From Litoreibacter ascidiaceicola (GTDB lineage Bacteria > Pseudomonadota > Alphaproteobacteria > Rhodobacterales > Rhodobacteraceae), in contig NZ_FQUV01000002.1 in assembly GCF_900129235.1 (NCBI RefSeq), positions 248,001 to 312,000 of the forward strand: a DNA stretch of 64,000 bases. The letters run 5' to 3'. Shown here piece by piece: positions 53,405-61,958 of this stretch (the first letter of the stretch is position 1; each line of letters opens with the position of its first letter). The position numbers and the translations under genes were made by a program. Under the pieces are notes generated by a model. It was not told the DNA's origin and made no database searches. It saw nothing but the letters and a program-made list of their open reading frames with translations.

Positions 53405-54418
53405 TCAAGTGCGGGCGCGGCGGCGTGTGATGCGCGGGGCGGGTCCGGCGCCATCTGTGCCGTCGCTCTCCGACGAGAAGCCACCAAGCTTTTCAGTAAT
53501 TTGCTCCAGCGTCGGACGATCACCACGCGGACGGGTCTCAAGAGCTGCACGCATGCTGCGCAGATGATCTGGCGTCGTACCACAGCACCCGCCGATGATT
53601 GTGGCACCGGAATCGCGTGCAAGGCAGGCATAGTCCGCCATCAATTCGGGGGTGCCATCGTAGTGAATGTGGCCGTCATGGTATTTTGGAATGCCAGCGT
53701 TGCCTTTCGCAATGACGGGAATGTTCGTCCCTTCAAAGCCAAGCACCGTGCGCAGCAAATCTGACGACCCGACACCACAGTTCGCACCAAAGGCCAGCGG
53801 TTTTTGTGCCAGTCGCCCTGCCAAAGCCGCCAGCCCTGCCGAGGTTAGCCCCATCATGGTGCGGCCAGCGGTGTCAAAGCTCATGGTGCCACACCATGGC
53901 ATATCAGCGAGTTTCGCGGCCTCTGAGGCGGCTTTCAGTTCTTCGGGTGCGGAAATGGTTTCGGACCACAGCACGTCAGCACCACCAGCTTTCAAGCCCT
54001 CGGCCTGCTCGTGAAACATCTCCACCGCGCTTTCATGGGTCAGGGTTCCCATCGGAGCCATGATGTCGCCGGTCGGACCCATCGAGCCTGCTACAATGAC
54101 GGTCCGTCCTGAAGCGTCAGCAACTTCGCGTCCAATCTCGGCCGCAAGGCGGTTGAGTTCAAAGACGCGATCCTGAGCGTCATGTAGTTTGAGGCGAGAG
54201 GCGTTGCCACCAAAGCTGTTGGTCAGGAACAGGTCGGAACCCGCTTCAACCGCATCGCTATACAGCCGACGGATCCGGTCGGGGTGATCGACATTCCAAA
54301 GCTCCGGAGGTTCGCCCGCGCTTAGTCCCATGTTGAACAACTGGGTACCGGTCGCCCCGTCTGCGAGAATCCAGTCGCGCTCTGCAAGTAGGCGGCTAAG
54401 GGCGTCGGAATTGGTCAT
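53405..54418 (-). CDS. bmt: Homocysteine S-methyltransferase (betaine-homocysteine type / split MetH subunit)
   Basis: 337 residues of the homocysteine-binding TIM-barrel family. DGATGTQLFNMGL at the N-terminus, TNSFGGNASRL, and the three zinc Cys in FGANCGVGSSD and IIGGCCGTTPDH. It lacks pterin, cap and cobalamin domains, so it equals only the first module of MetH. Often named betaine-homocysteine methyltransferase, but the nearby corrinoid protein argues that methyl-cobalamin is the donor here. The basic tail ITRRRART is a short extension. Palindromes lie 60-90 bp upstream. Confidence 0.9.
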   Translation of the reverse strand: MTNSDALSRLLAERDWILADGATGTQLFNMGLSAGEPPELWNVDHPDRIRRLYSDAVEAGSDLFLTNSFGGNASRLKLHDAQDRVFELNRLAAEIGREVADASGRTVIVAGSMGPTGDIMAPMGTLTHESAVEMFHEQAEGLKAGGADVLWSETISAPEELKAASEAAKLADMPWCGTMSFDTAGRTMMGLTSAGLAALAGRLAQKPLAFGANCGVGSSDLLRTVLGFEGTNIPVIAKGNAGIPKYHDGHIHYDGTPELMADYACLARDSGATIIGGCCGTTPDHLRSMRAALETRPRGDRPTLEQITEKLGGFSSESDGTDGAGPAPRITRRRART

Positions 54419-54480
54419 TGGTTGGTCCTGTCCTGAATCGGAGTCCGTCAGCGAGCCTGATCACATGGGCGCGCAGATGA

Positions 54481-54506
54481 ATCAAATTGATAATCATCAT
54501 AATGAT
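54481..54506. promoter_or_regulatory. Paired palindromes upstream of the homocysteine methyltransferase
   Basis: ATCAAATTGAT (54481-54491, five-base arms) is followed at once by ATCAT-CATA-ATGAT (54493-54506). They lie 63-88 bp before the start codon in an AT-rich island. A candidate minus-strand promoter, CTGACT (-35) N17 TTATCA (-10), overlaps them. The arm ATCAA/TTGAT resembles sites of ArsR-family regulators; naming one would be guesswork. Confidence 0.4.
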
Positions 54507-54570
54507 CATGAGTCAGGCCATGTGCGGAGGTCTGGCACTCGTCGAGTTTGCTAAAGCGTAAGGCGGAGCA

Positions 54571-54603
54571 ATAAAAAAGGCCGCCGGAAATGCTCCGGCG
54601 GCC
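54571..54603 (-). terminator. Strong intrinsic terminator of the zeta-subunit gene
   Basis: GGCCGCCGGA (54579-54588) and TCCGGCGGCC (54594-54603) form a perfect 10-bp stem over AATGC. On the minus strand TTTTTTAT follows (54578-54571). It lies 26 bp after the DUF1476 stop and insulates the downstream methyltransferase promoter. Confidence 0.9.
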
Positions 54604-54629
54604 AATAAAAGCACTTGTTGAAAGACGTG

Positions 54630-54944
54630 TTAAGTTTCCGACAGGAGTTGGGATTTAGCCTGCGCCATTAATTCCGCCATCTTCGCGCGAATGGTCGCTT
54701 CCGTTGCCTTATCGCCAAGGTCGCCTGCAACTTTACGGTAAACATCTTCGTCGCCCGCCTCTTCGAAGTCGGCGCGAACCACTTCTTTGGCGTAGTCTGC
54801 GGCTTCATCGCCGGACTTGCCCATCAAATCTGCGGCCCACAAGCCAAGAAGCTTGTTGCGGCGGGCTTCCGCTTTGAACTGCATTTCTGCGTCATGGGCG
54901 AATTTCGATTCAAACGCATTCTCGCGGTCATCAAAGGTGGTCAT
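54630..54944 (-). CDS. DUF1476 protein, F1-ATPase zeta-subunit-type inhibitor
   Basis: 104 residues, all-helical, no Cys: TTFDDRENAFESKFAHDAEM, RRNKLLGLWAADLMGKSG, YAKEVVRADFEEAG and a C-terminal helix. In Paracoccus and related alphaproteobacteria this family is the zeta subunit that blocks ATP hydrolysis by F1, and the family N-terminus is the inhibitory part. The assignment rests on the family. Transcribed alone, divergent from purC, with a strong terminator. Confidence 0.88.
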   Translation of the reverse strand: MTTFDDRENAFESKFAHDAEMQFKAEARRNKLLGLWAADLMGKSGDEAADYAKEVVRADFEEAGDEDVYRKVAGDLGDKATEATIRAKMAELMAQAKSQLLSET

Positions 54945-55047
54945 TTAAGGCTCCTGTGGATGTCTGTTCCTCTTGATATGCCCATGCTTTCGCGCTGACG
55001 CAAGGGGTTGGTGCGTTCGCGGGGTGAAGTGACGCGGCTTGCATTGC

Positions 55048-55117
55048 TTGTCTGACCCGCGCGGGTGACGTATAGGCTCGGCTAACAAAGGGATGCGAGT
55101 CCCGCACCCGCGCGGGA
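55048..55117 (+). promoter_or_regulatory. purC promoter with twin 12-bp palindromes
   Basis: TTGTCT (55048-55053) and TATAGG (55071-55076) are 17 bp apart. The spacer contains the perfect palindrome ACCCGCGCGGGT (55055-55066). A second copy, ACCCGCGCGGGA (55106-55117), sits about 30 bases into the predicted transcript and is part of a 7-bp hairpin GTCCCGC/GCGGGAC (55099-55118), 11 bp before the AGGAG of purC. Two copies 51 bp apart suggest an operator for a purine regulator. Confidence 0.5.
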
Positions 55118-55139
55118 CGCCGCGCCACAGGAGATGCTC

Positions 55140-55901
55140 ATGGCACGCCGTAAGAAGATCTACGAAGGCAAAGCTAAAACACTGTATGAAGGCCCTGAGC
55201 CCGGTACACTTGTCCAGTATTTCAAGGATGATGCGACTGCAAACAATGCTGAAAAGCATGGCATCATCGAGGGGAAGGGCGTGTTGAACAACCGCCTGAG
55301 CGAGTTCTTTATGACCGGCCTCGGCCATATCGGTGTTCCGACCCATTTCATCAAGCGCCTCAATATGCGCGAGCAGTTGATCCGCGCGGTCGAGATAATT
55401 CCGCTGGAAGTCATCGTGCGAAACTACGCAGCTGGGTCCATGGCGAAACGTCTGGGGATGGAAGAAGGCACCATGCTGCCGCGCCCCATTGTCGAGTTTT
55501 CCTACAAAGATGACGCATTGGGCGATCCTCTGGTGCCGGAGGAATACATTATCGCTTTGGGATGGGCGAGCCAGCAGGATCTGGACGACATCGTAGCACT
55601 TGCCCTGCGGGTCAACGACTTCATGTCTGGTGTGATGTATGGCGTTGGCATCAAGCTGATCGACTTCAAAATCGAGATTGGCCGACAGTTTGATGGCGAC
55701 TTCCAACGCTTGATCGTTGCAGACGAGATAAGCCCGGACAGCTGTCGCTTGTGGGACATGGAAACCGGCGAGAAGCTCGACAAAGATGTATTCCGCCGCG
55801 ATCTTGGTAATCTGGCTGACGCATATACCGAAGTTGCTCGGCGTCTTGGGGTATTGCCAAATAACAATGCGCCATTGGGCAAGCCCACTCTGATTAACTA
55901 A
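55140..55901 (+). CDS. purC: Phosphoribosylaminoimidazole-succinocarboxamide synthase
   Basis: SAICAR synthetase. 253 residues from ATG 55140 ([23 protein letters not shown] 6 bp upstream). ATP-binding N-terminal lobe, then [22 protein letters not shown]-type core, [19 protein letters not shown] and [13 protein letters not shown] signatures. First gene of a five-gene run, 13 bp from the next. Confidence 0.97.
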   Translation: MARRKKIYEGKAKTLYEGPEPGTLVQYFKDDATANNAEKHGIIEGKGVLNNRLSEFFMTGLGHIGVPTHFIKRLNMREQLIRAVEIIPLEVIVRNYAAGSMAKRLGMEEGTMLPRPIVEFSYKDDALGDPLVPEEYIIALGWASQQDLDDIVALALRVNDFMSGVMYGVGIKLIDFKIEIGRQFDGDFQRLIVADEISPDSCRLWDMETGEKLDKDVFRRDLGNLADAYTEVARRLGVLPNNNAPLGKPTLIN

Positions 55902-55914
55902 CGGATATCGCCCC

Positions 55915-56289
55915 GTGATTTTACGTTTGCTCAATTCCATCGTCGTGCGGTTTCGCAAACCGTTGGAATTGGGTAGCCCGCAAGCCAACAAGCTGGTTCT
56001 GGCGCAGATTGCAGAGCAAGGTGACGATGGCACGCAAGAGCGTCACGTCCGCCACTTTGCCTACCCCATGCGCGGCGCAAGCTCGGCCGGTCGCGACCAA
56101 GCCATCGAGCTGCTTGCCGAGGCCGGTTTAGATGTGTCCGAAACCCAGTACCGAGACGGCGTCCTGGGCGAGCATTACGCGGCGGTGGCAAACGAAGAAT
56201 TCGACCAATTGACCGACAGCCTGCGCGACGAGTTTGCGCGCATAGGCTGGGAATACGACGGCTGGGAATGCGCCGTTCTGAAAAGCTGA
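55915..56289 (+). CDS. RraB-like protein (ribonuclease E inhibitor family)
   Basis: 124 residues from GTG 55915. The core VRHFAYPMRGASSAGRDQAIE, then AEAGLDVSETQYRDGVLG and the ending FARIGWEYDGWECAVL resemble RraB, whose C-terminal motif is EYDGW. In E. coli RraB binds RNase E and changes its specificity. The match is by eye and the family is broad, so RNase E control is an inference, though rne lies 6 kb away on the same strand. Between purC and purS with short spacers. Confidence 0.65.
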   Translation: MILRLLNSIVVRFRKPLELGSPQANKLVLAQIAEQGDDGTQERHVRHFAYPMRGASSAGRDQAIELLAEAGLDVSETQYRDGVLGEHYAAVANEEFDQLTDSLRDEFARIGWEYDGWECAVLKS

Positions 56290-56302
56290 GGGAGCTAAGA
56301 TC

Positions 56303-56533
56303 ATGAAAGCACGCGTCCATATCATGTTGAAAAACGGGGTGCTGGATCCGCAAGGTGAGGCCGTGCGCCACGCCCTTGGAACTCTGGGGTTCAACGGTGT
56401 AAACGGTGTACGCCAAGGTAAGGTGATCGAGCTGGATCTGGCCGACGGAACCACTGAGGCTTCCGTCAAGGATATGTGCGAGAAGCTTCTCGCAAATACG
56501 GTGATCGAAAGCTACACGATCGAGCTTGCCTAA
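56303..56533 (+). CDS. purS: Phosphoribosylformylglycinamidine synthase, PurS subunit
   Basis: 76 residues: KARVHIMLKNGVLDPQGEAV, HALGTLGFNGVNGVRQGK and a C-terminal NTVIESYTIEL. Small subunit that bridges PurQ and the short PurL in the three-part FGAM synthase. Its stop overlaps the next ATG by one base (TAATG). Confidence 0.95.
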   Translation: MKARVHIMLKNGVLDPQGEAVRHALGTLGFNGVNGVRQGKVIELDLADGTTEASVKDMCEKLLANTVIESYTIELA

Positions 56534-57570
56534 TGCGCGCCGCCGTCCTTCGTGAATACAACGCACCGCTGTCCATCGAGGACGTGGCAGAACCCGCTTG
56601 CCCTGAAGACGGCGTCGTTCTGAAGGTCATGGCGTGCGGGGTATGCCGCTCTGACTGGCATGGTTGGACGGGAGAGCATCCTCGTGTGAAGCCCGGGCAA
56701 ATTGGCGGTCACGAGTATTGCGGTGAAGTCGTAGAGGCGGGGCCGTTGGCGACGCATAAGCTGGGCGACAAGCTGATTGCACCGTTCATTCTTGCCTGCG
56801 GAACATGCCCGTCTTGCCAAGAGGGCAATCAAAATACCTGCCCGAACCAACGACTTCCCGGGTTTATCGAGCCCGGCGCTTTTGCGGAATATGTTGCCGT
56901 CCCATTTGACCATAATCTGGCGCATCTGCCGGAAAACCTTTCACCAACCGTTGCGGCAGGTCTTGGATGCCGGGTCACAACCGCTTGGCATGCGTTAACC
57001 GGACGCGCCGCGTTGCAGCCGGGTGAATGGCTCGCGGTTCACGGGACGGGGGGCATCGGCTTGTCGACATTGTTGCTTGGCATCGCAATGGGTGCTCGGG
57101 TGATTGTGGTTGATATAGTCGAGGAAAAACTTATCCATGCCAAAGGCTTGGGGGCCGAAGCTGCGGTGAATGCTACGGATGGTGACGTCGCTGCGAAGAT
57201 CAAAGAGATCACCGGAGGCGGCGCACATGTGTCGGTCGAGGCGCTCGGGCTTCCTGTCACGACGAATGCGTCAATTGAATGCCTGCGCCCCTTGGGCCGC
57301 CATGTGCAAGTCGGCATGCCTGTGGGTCATACCGCGACGATGGAAATCAACATGAGCGCCGTCTATCTTGGCAATCTTGCTTTGTACGGCACACGCGGCA
57401 TGCCGCCATGGAAATACCCGAGCTTGCTGGCGCTGATCACCAGCGGTCGTATCGACATGACGCCGCTTATCGCCCGCGAAATAGGGCTGTCGGGCGTCTC
57501 CGACGAGCTTGCCGCCTTCAACGGGCCAACCCCTCCGGGTGTGGCCGTCATCACTGATTTTCTGAGCTAA
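56533..57570 (+). CDS. Zinc-dependent alcohol dehydrogenase inside the purine operon
   Basis: 345 residues. Catalytic zinc Cys in [12 protein letters not shown] and GGHEYCGEV; structural zinc lobe [15 protein letters not shown] with four Cys; NAD loop [18 protein letters not shown]. Full-length medium-chain dehydrogenase. It starts within the purS stop codon and ends 14 bp before purQ, so it is co-transcribed with genes it has no known link to. Substrate not predictable. Confidence 0.92.
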   Translation: MRAAVLREYNAPLSIEDVAEPACPEDGVVLKVMACGVCRSDWHGWTGEHPRVKPGQIGGHEYCGEVVEAGPLATHKLGDKLIAPFILACGTCPSCQEGNQNTCPNQRLPGFIEPGAFAEYVAVPFDHNLAHLPENLSPTVAAGLGCRVTTAWHALTGRAALQPGEWLAVHGTGGIGLSTLLLGIAMGARVIVVDIVEEKLIHAKGLGAEAAVNATDGDVAAKIKEITGGGAHVSVEALGLPVTTNASIECLRPLGRHVQVGMPVGHTATMEINMSAVYLGNLALYGTRGMPPWKYPSLLALITSGRIDMTPLIAREIGLSGVSDELAAFNGPTPPGVAVITDFLS

Positions 57571-57584
57571 AGGGACCGTTTGTC

Positions 57585-58253
57585 ATGAAAGCTGCCGTCA
57601 TCGTTTTCCCCGGGTCCAATTGCGACCGCGATCTTGCCGAAGGGTTCCGCCAAGCGGGGTTCGAGGTGTCCATGGTTTGGCACAAAGACACCGACCTGCC
57701 CAAGGGCGTGGACGTGATCGGCATTCCCGGGGGCTTTTCTTTCGGGGATTACCTGCGGTGCGGTGCAATTGCAGCCCAGTCGCCTATTTGCCGTGCGGTT
57801 GTGAATTACGCCCATAAAGGCGGGCATGTGCTGGGCTTTTGTAACGGTTTCCAAGTGCTGTGCGAGACAGGCCTGCTGCCTGGCGTGTTGATGCGCAATG
57901 CGGGGCTGAAATTTGTTTGCCGCCAGCAAACGCTTCGTGTCGAGACAGCAGACAGCCCTTTCACCAACGCTTACAGCAAAGGCGACAAGATCATGGTGCC
58001 GATTGCGCACCACGATGGGAACTTTTCCGCCGACGCGGATTTGCTCTCCCGATTGCGCGGCGAAGACCGCGTGGCATTCAGCTATGTCGGCAATCCCAAT
58101 GGCTCAACCGGCGATATTGCGGGTATTCTCAGTGAAAACCGGCGTGTTCTTGGAATGATGCCCCATCCGGAGCGGGCAAGCGAGCCTGCGCATGGTGGCA
58201 CCGACGGGCAGGGGGTTTTCAAATCCTTAACCGAGGTTTTGGCGCTGGCGTGA
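57585..58253 (+). CDS. purQ: Phosphoribosylformylglycinamidine synthase, PurQ glutaminase subunit
   Basis: 222 residues, class I glutamine amidotransferase: [32 protein letters not shown], the nucleophile in [17 protein letters not shown] and the His/Glu pair in MMPHPERA. Supplies ammonia to PurL, which is not in this window. Confidence 0.97.
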   Translation: MKAAVIVFPGSNCDRDLAEGFRQAGFEVSMVWHKDTDLPKGVDVIGIPGGFSFGDYLRCGAIAAQSPICRAVVNYAHKGGHVLGFCNGFQVLCETGLLPGVLMRNAGLKFVCRQQTLRVETADSPFTNAYSKGDKIMVPIAHHDGNFSADADLLSRLRGEDRVAFSYVGNPNGSTGDIAGILSENRRVLGMMPHPERASEPAHGGTDGQGVFKSLTEVLALA

Positions 58254-58305
58254 ATCCGCCTAAGGTGCGCTTGAGAGTACGCGGTCACTGACCTAATCTG
58301 GGCAC

Positions 58306-60146
58306 ATGAAGACGACGCCTCCCACTGGTGGGACCGACATCAAAACGGTCACGCCCCCTCAAACACGGCCATCGCGTAAAGCGACTTGGCTGATAAGAGG
58401 CGTTGTTCTGGGGTTGATCGCCTTGGCAGTTGGTATCATCTGGATATCCAACCTTTGGCTCACCGATCGCTTTACTGAGACCACCCGTAACAGGGGCGAA
58501 ATCCGGCTCGCCCTTTATTCCAACGCCATTACCTCCGAGTTGCAGCGCAACCGCGTCGTACCTTTGCTGTTGTCGCGTGATCCGGTGATGATCTCTGCGC
58601 TGAACTCCAATGATTTTTCGGCCACATCCCGTCGGTTGATTTCGTTTTCGGAAGAGATCGGCGCGGCTGGGCTGCGTCTGCTGGATCAAGACGGGGTTAT
58701 CGTGGCGTCGTCTGACCGAAACGAGTTGGGCGCGGCGTTTCGCAATTCACCCTATTTCGTAGATGCGTTGCGCACCAACGAGACGGTGTTCAATGCGACG
58801 CAGTTGGAAAGTGGCGCCTACAAATTCACCTATGCCCGCCGGATTGAATCCGAGAAGCAAGGAATCGGTGTTATCGTGGTCGACGTCGATTTGCGGCAAT
58901 TTGAGACACGCTGGCGCTCACCATCGGAGGCGGTTCTGGTCGCCAACTCGGAAGGACAGATCGTCATCGCCACCGACCCGCGCTGGCGGGGCTTGGATAT
59001 TGCGGAGGCGTTGGAGAAACGAACGCCGGACAGCGCGTTGAGGCGTGCATTCGAGGCAACAGGCGGCCTGTTCGACATCGAACAACCGGACGCCTATTTC
59101 CGCGGAGAGGCGGTGATGGAAATGGTTGGCCGTATCCCGTTCCGCGGGTGGCGGATCACGTCCTTCTCGACTTACGCAAGCGTGCGGGAACGTGTGAACG
59201 GTGTGCTTGCCATTGAAATTATGGCCTTCGCCATTTTGCTGGCGTTGGCATTCTATGTCCTTTCGCGACGTGCTCAAACACAGGCAGGCTTTTTCCGCCG
59301 CGAAAGTGAAGAATTGCGGGCTTTGAACCTGAGGTTGAGCCGCGAAATTGCTGAACGTCAAAAGGTTCAAAAGAATCTTGAAGTCGCGGAGCAGTCATTG
59401 GCACAATCGCAAAAACTTGCGGCATTGGGCGAGATGTCCGCCGCCGTGAGCCACGAGTTGAACCAACCGCTGGCCGCGATGAAAACCTATCTTGCAGGCG
59501 CAAAGTTGCTGCTGCAACGACGCCGCCCCGAGGAAGCGCAGGCTTCCTTCCAACGCATAGACGACTTGATCGAGCGGATGGGAGCAATCACGAAGCAGCT
59601 GAAATCCTACGCCCGCAAGGGTGGCGACGCGTTGGAGCCGGTAATCTTCGCGACGCAGTTCGCGGCTCTTTGTCGATGATGGAGCCGCAGTTGAAGCGCG
59701 GCGATGTGCGGGTGATATCGACATTGCCCGACGAACCCGTGCTGGTTTTGGGAGATCGCGTGCGGCTTGAGCAGGTGATTATCAATTTGTTTCGCAATGC
59801 CTTGGATGCGACCAAGGGCGTGCTGAAGCCTCAGGTTGAAATACTACTGAACTCCGGTGAAACGGCAGTGCTCAGCGTGCGGGACAACGGTGAGGGGCTC
59901 GAAAGCCTCGATGAACTGTTCGAGCCGTTTTACACGACGAAACAACCGGGGGAGGGCGTTGGTCTTGGTCTCGCAATCTCGTCCGGTATCGTTGCCGATT
60001 TGGGTGGTCGTTTGACAGCACGCAACGGTCAGGCTGGCGGCGCGGTGTTCGAAGTGCAGCTACCAATTTTGGGTCAAGACGCGATCAAGACCCAACCCCC
60101 GACACAATTACCCGCCTCAAATAGCAAAGTTGAGGCCGCCGAATAG
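58306..60146 (+). pseudogene. dctB: C4-dicarboxylate sensor kinase DctB with a one-base frameshift
   Basis: Sensor of dicarboxylates for the DctBD system. First frame, 58306-59679: TM1 (LIRGVVLGLIALAVGIIWIS), periplasmic double-PAS sensor, TM2 (EIMAFAILLALAFYVL), coiled coil and H-box SAAVSHELNQPLAAMK. At codon 446 the frame is lost and stops at 59677. The next frame down resumes with NLRDAVRGSLSMMEPQLKRG and holds N-box NLFRNALDA, G1 DNGEGLE and G2 GVGLGLAI to 60146. Reading GTA-AAT instead of GTAAT at 59641-59645 restores the family sequence exactly. Either one A of AAA was lost in this strain or there is a sequence error. As written, no kinase with both H-box and ATPase domain is made. Confidence 0.88.
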
Positions 60147-60173
60147 GCGCAGTACAGCAAAAGGAGCCAGAAC

Positions 60174-61505
60174 ATGGCCAACGCATTGAAAATTGCAATT
60201 GTCGACGATGAACAGGACATGCGTCAGTCGATTTCCCAGTGGCTGGCGCTTTCCGGCTACGACACCGAGACCTTCTCTAGCGCGGAGGACGCGTTGAAGG
60301 GCATTGGCAGCGACTATCCCGGTATCGTGGTGAGCGACATCAAGATGCCCGGCATGGACGGTATGCAATTCCTCAAACGTCTGATGAGCCAGGACAGCGC
60401 CTTGCCCGTTATCATGATCACCGGCCACGGCGATGTTCCGATGGCGGTGGAGGCGATGCGCGTCGGGGCATTCGACTTTCTTGAGAAGCCGTTTAACCCC
60501 GACCGTATGACCCAACTTGCCAAGCGCGCCACTATTTCGCGACGCCTGACATTGGACAACCGCGCGCTGCGTCGGGAACTATCGGATGGCGCTGCCTTGA
60601 TGCGTAAGTTGATCGGTTCCTCGCCCGTGATGGAGCGTCTGCGCGAGGATGTTCTCGATCTGGGGCAGGCCGATGGTCATGTGCTGATTGACGGCGAAAC
60701 CGGAACGGGCAAGACGCTGATTGCTCATGCGCTTCACGCAGTCGGACCGCGCGCAGGTAAGAAGTTTGTAACCCTAAGTTGTGCCGCTTTTGATGAGGCC
60801 TCTTTGTCGAAGAAGTTGTTTGACCCTGTCATCGAAGGTGAAGAGCTTCCGTTAGTCGAGCAAGCGCGCGGCGGGACCTTGGTGCTTGAAGATATCGAGG
60901 CGCTGCCGGGAACGCTGCAAGCGCGGTTGCTGCAACTGATCAACGAGCAGGGCAGCCCCGCCGAGACGCGGATCATCGCGATTTGCAACACCCAAGAGCA
61001 GGATAAAACCTGCGAAGACTTGATCCGTGCCGACCTGTATTACCGTCTAGCTGCAATGAAGATCACTATCCCTCCGCTACGCCAGCGAGGCGAGGATATT
61101 CTGACATTGTTTAACCGCTTCGGAGAGCAATTCGGCGAGGAATACGGCTCTGACGCACCGGAAGTCTCCGCGCAGGAAGCGGCACAGCTGTTGCAGGCTC
61201 CATGGCCCGGCAACGTGCGCCAACTCATCAACGTCGCAGAACGCGCCGTTCTGCAAAACCGCCGCGGTTCAGGCTCGATTGCGTCCCTGCTGATGGCCGA
61301 CAACTCGGAGATGGGGCCGGTGGTGACGACGGAAGGCAAACCTCTCAAGGAGTACGTTGAAGCGTTCGAGCGGATGTTGATCGACAACACGATGCGCCGT
61401 CACAAAGGCTCCATCGCGAGTGTTATGGACGAGTTGTGTTTGCCGCGCCGGACTTTGAACGAAAAGATGGCAAAGTACGGATTGCAAAGGGCAGACTATG
61501 TCTAA
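60174..61505 (+). CDS. dctD: DctD-like response regulator lacking the GAFTGA loop
   Basis: 443 residues, AAGGAG upstream. Receiver domain with IVDDEQDM, phospho-Asp in VSDIKMPGMDG and a Lys in FDFLEKPF. AAA+ domain with Walker A GETGTGKT and arginine region YYRLAAMKITIPPLRQRGEDI. Where sigma-54 activators carry GAFTGA, this protein has only LFDPVIEGEELPLVEQARGG, about six residues shorter, and the Walker B reads LVLEDIEAL rather than LFLDEIG. The C-terminal Fis-type helix-turn-helix (HKGSIASVMDELCLPRRTLN) is present. Loss of the loop implies no sigma-54 remodelling, as known for Rhodobacter capsulatus NtrC. It follows the frameshifted dctB by 27 bp. Confidence 0.9.
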   Translation: MANALKIAIVDDEQDMRQSISQWLALSGYDTETFSSAEDALKGIGSDYPGIVVSDIKMPGMDGMQFLKRLMSQDSALPVIMITGHGDVPMAVEAMRVGAFDFLEKPFNPDRMTQLAKRATISRRLTLDNRALRRELSDGAALMRKLIGSSPVMERLREDVLDLGQADGHVLIDGETGTGKTLIAHALHAVGPRAGKKFVTLSCAAFDEASLSKKLFDPVIEGEELPLVEQARGGTLVLEDIEALPGTLQARLLQLINEQGSPAETRIIAICNTQEQDKTCEDLIRADLYYRLAAMKITIPPLRQRGEDILTLFNRFGEQFGEEYGSDAPEVSAQEAAQLLQAPWPGNVRQLINVAERAVLQNRRGSGSIASLLMADNSEMGPVVTTEGKPLKEYVEAFERMLIDNTMRRHKGSIASVMDELCLPRRTLNEKMAKYGLQRADYV

Positions 61506-61958
61506 GCAGCCTAAGACATGCGATCATGAATTGAGAGTAATCCGTCACAACAGCGATTGTTCATTGTAATCGACATGCAAACAATACTATGTGTTGAGGA
61601 CGGCTCGGTGCCCCGAACAGGCGCATTGGACGGTTAGAGTTTCACTGCAGCTATGCTCGAAGGACAAAACGAGCTCAAGCACCGCAGGATTGACGGCCCT
61701 TTGGGCCATCGCCGCTGGCTCGCAAAACGCGCCGTGGCACCATTCGTAAGGCCTGCGCCACCAATAATTGGCCCGGGTCGGAGACAAGAACGCGATGAGA
61801 CGCGACAGGCACAGCAACGGACATAATGGCGGGGGAGTCCTCTCGTCACATGCCGTTTTGCAGCCATCCGCGTCCAGGCTCGCCCAAACAAGACATCCCG
61901 TTAACAATGCCGCGCCCCCCGGGGCGTGTTTGTCGTTGGCCAGATGCAATCGGAAAAC
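61506..61958 (+). promoter_or_regulatory. 453-bp rne upstream region with candidate promoter and long leader
   Basis: No gene is supported here. A candidate promoter is TTGTAA (61564-61569), N18, TATGTG (61588-61593), which would give a leader of about 360 nt. The leader has local stems, such as GGCCC-TTT-GGGCC (61695-61707) and GTGGC/GCCAC (61734-61761). E. coli rne also has a leader of about 360 nt, through which RNase E autoregulates; the parallel is by length and structure only. Confidence 0.4.

Noticed and set aside
52137-53408. Long antisense frame opposite the radical SAM gene
   Set aside because: It mirrors the whole radical SAM gene, whose CxxxCxxC motif and family N-terminus are clear; the antisense product has no recognisable domain.
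54419-54570. SAM-II or SAM/SAH-type riboswitch before the homocysteine methyltransferase
   Set aside because: The gene type and taxon made it likely, but the conserved core and pseudoknot sequences I know for these classes are not seen; only palindromes were found.
54945-56033. Antisense frame opposite purC
   Set aside because: purC motifs are intact on the plus strand; the antisense translation is low in family-like features and would erase the purC promoter.
59636-59650. Programmed -1 frameshift in dctB
   Set aside because: No X-XXY-YYZ slippery site or downstream stem was seen; loss of one A from AAA explains it more simply.
61909-61930. GC-rich CGCGCCCCCCGGGGCG as a terminator in the rne leader
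   Set aside because: The arms leave a loop of about two bases and no T-tract follows; it is a palindrome but not a workable terminator.
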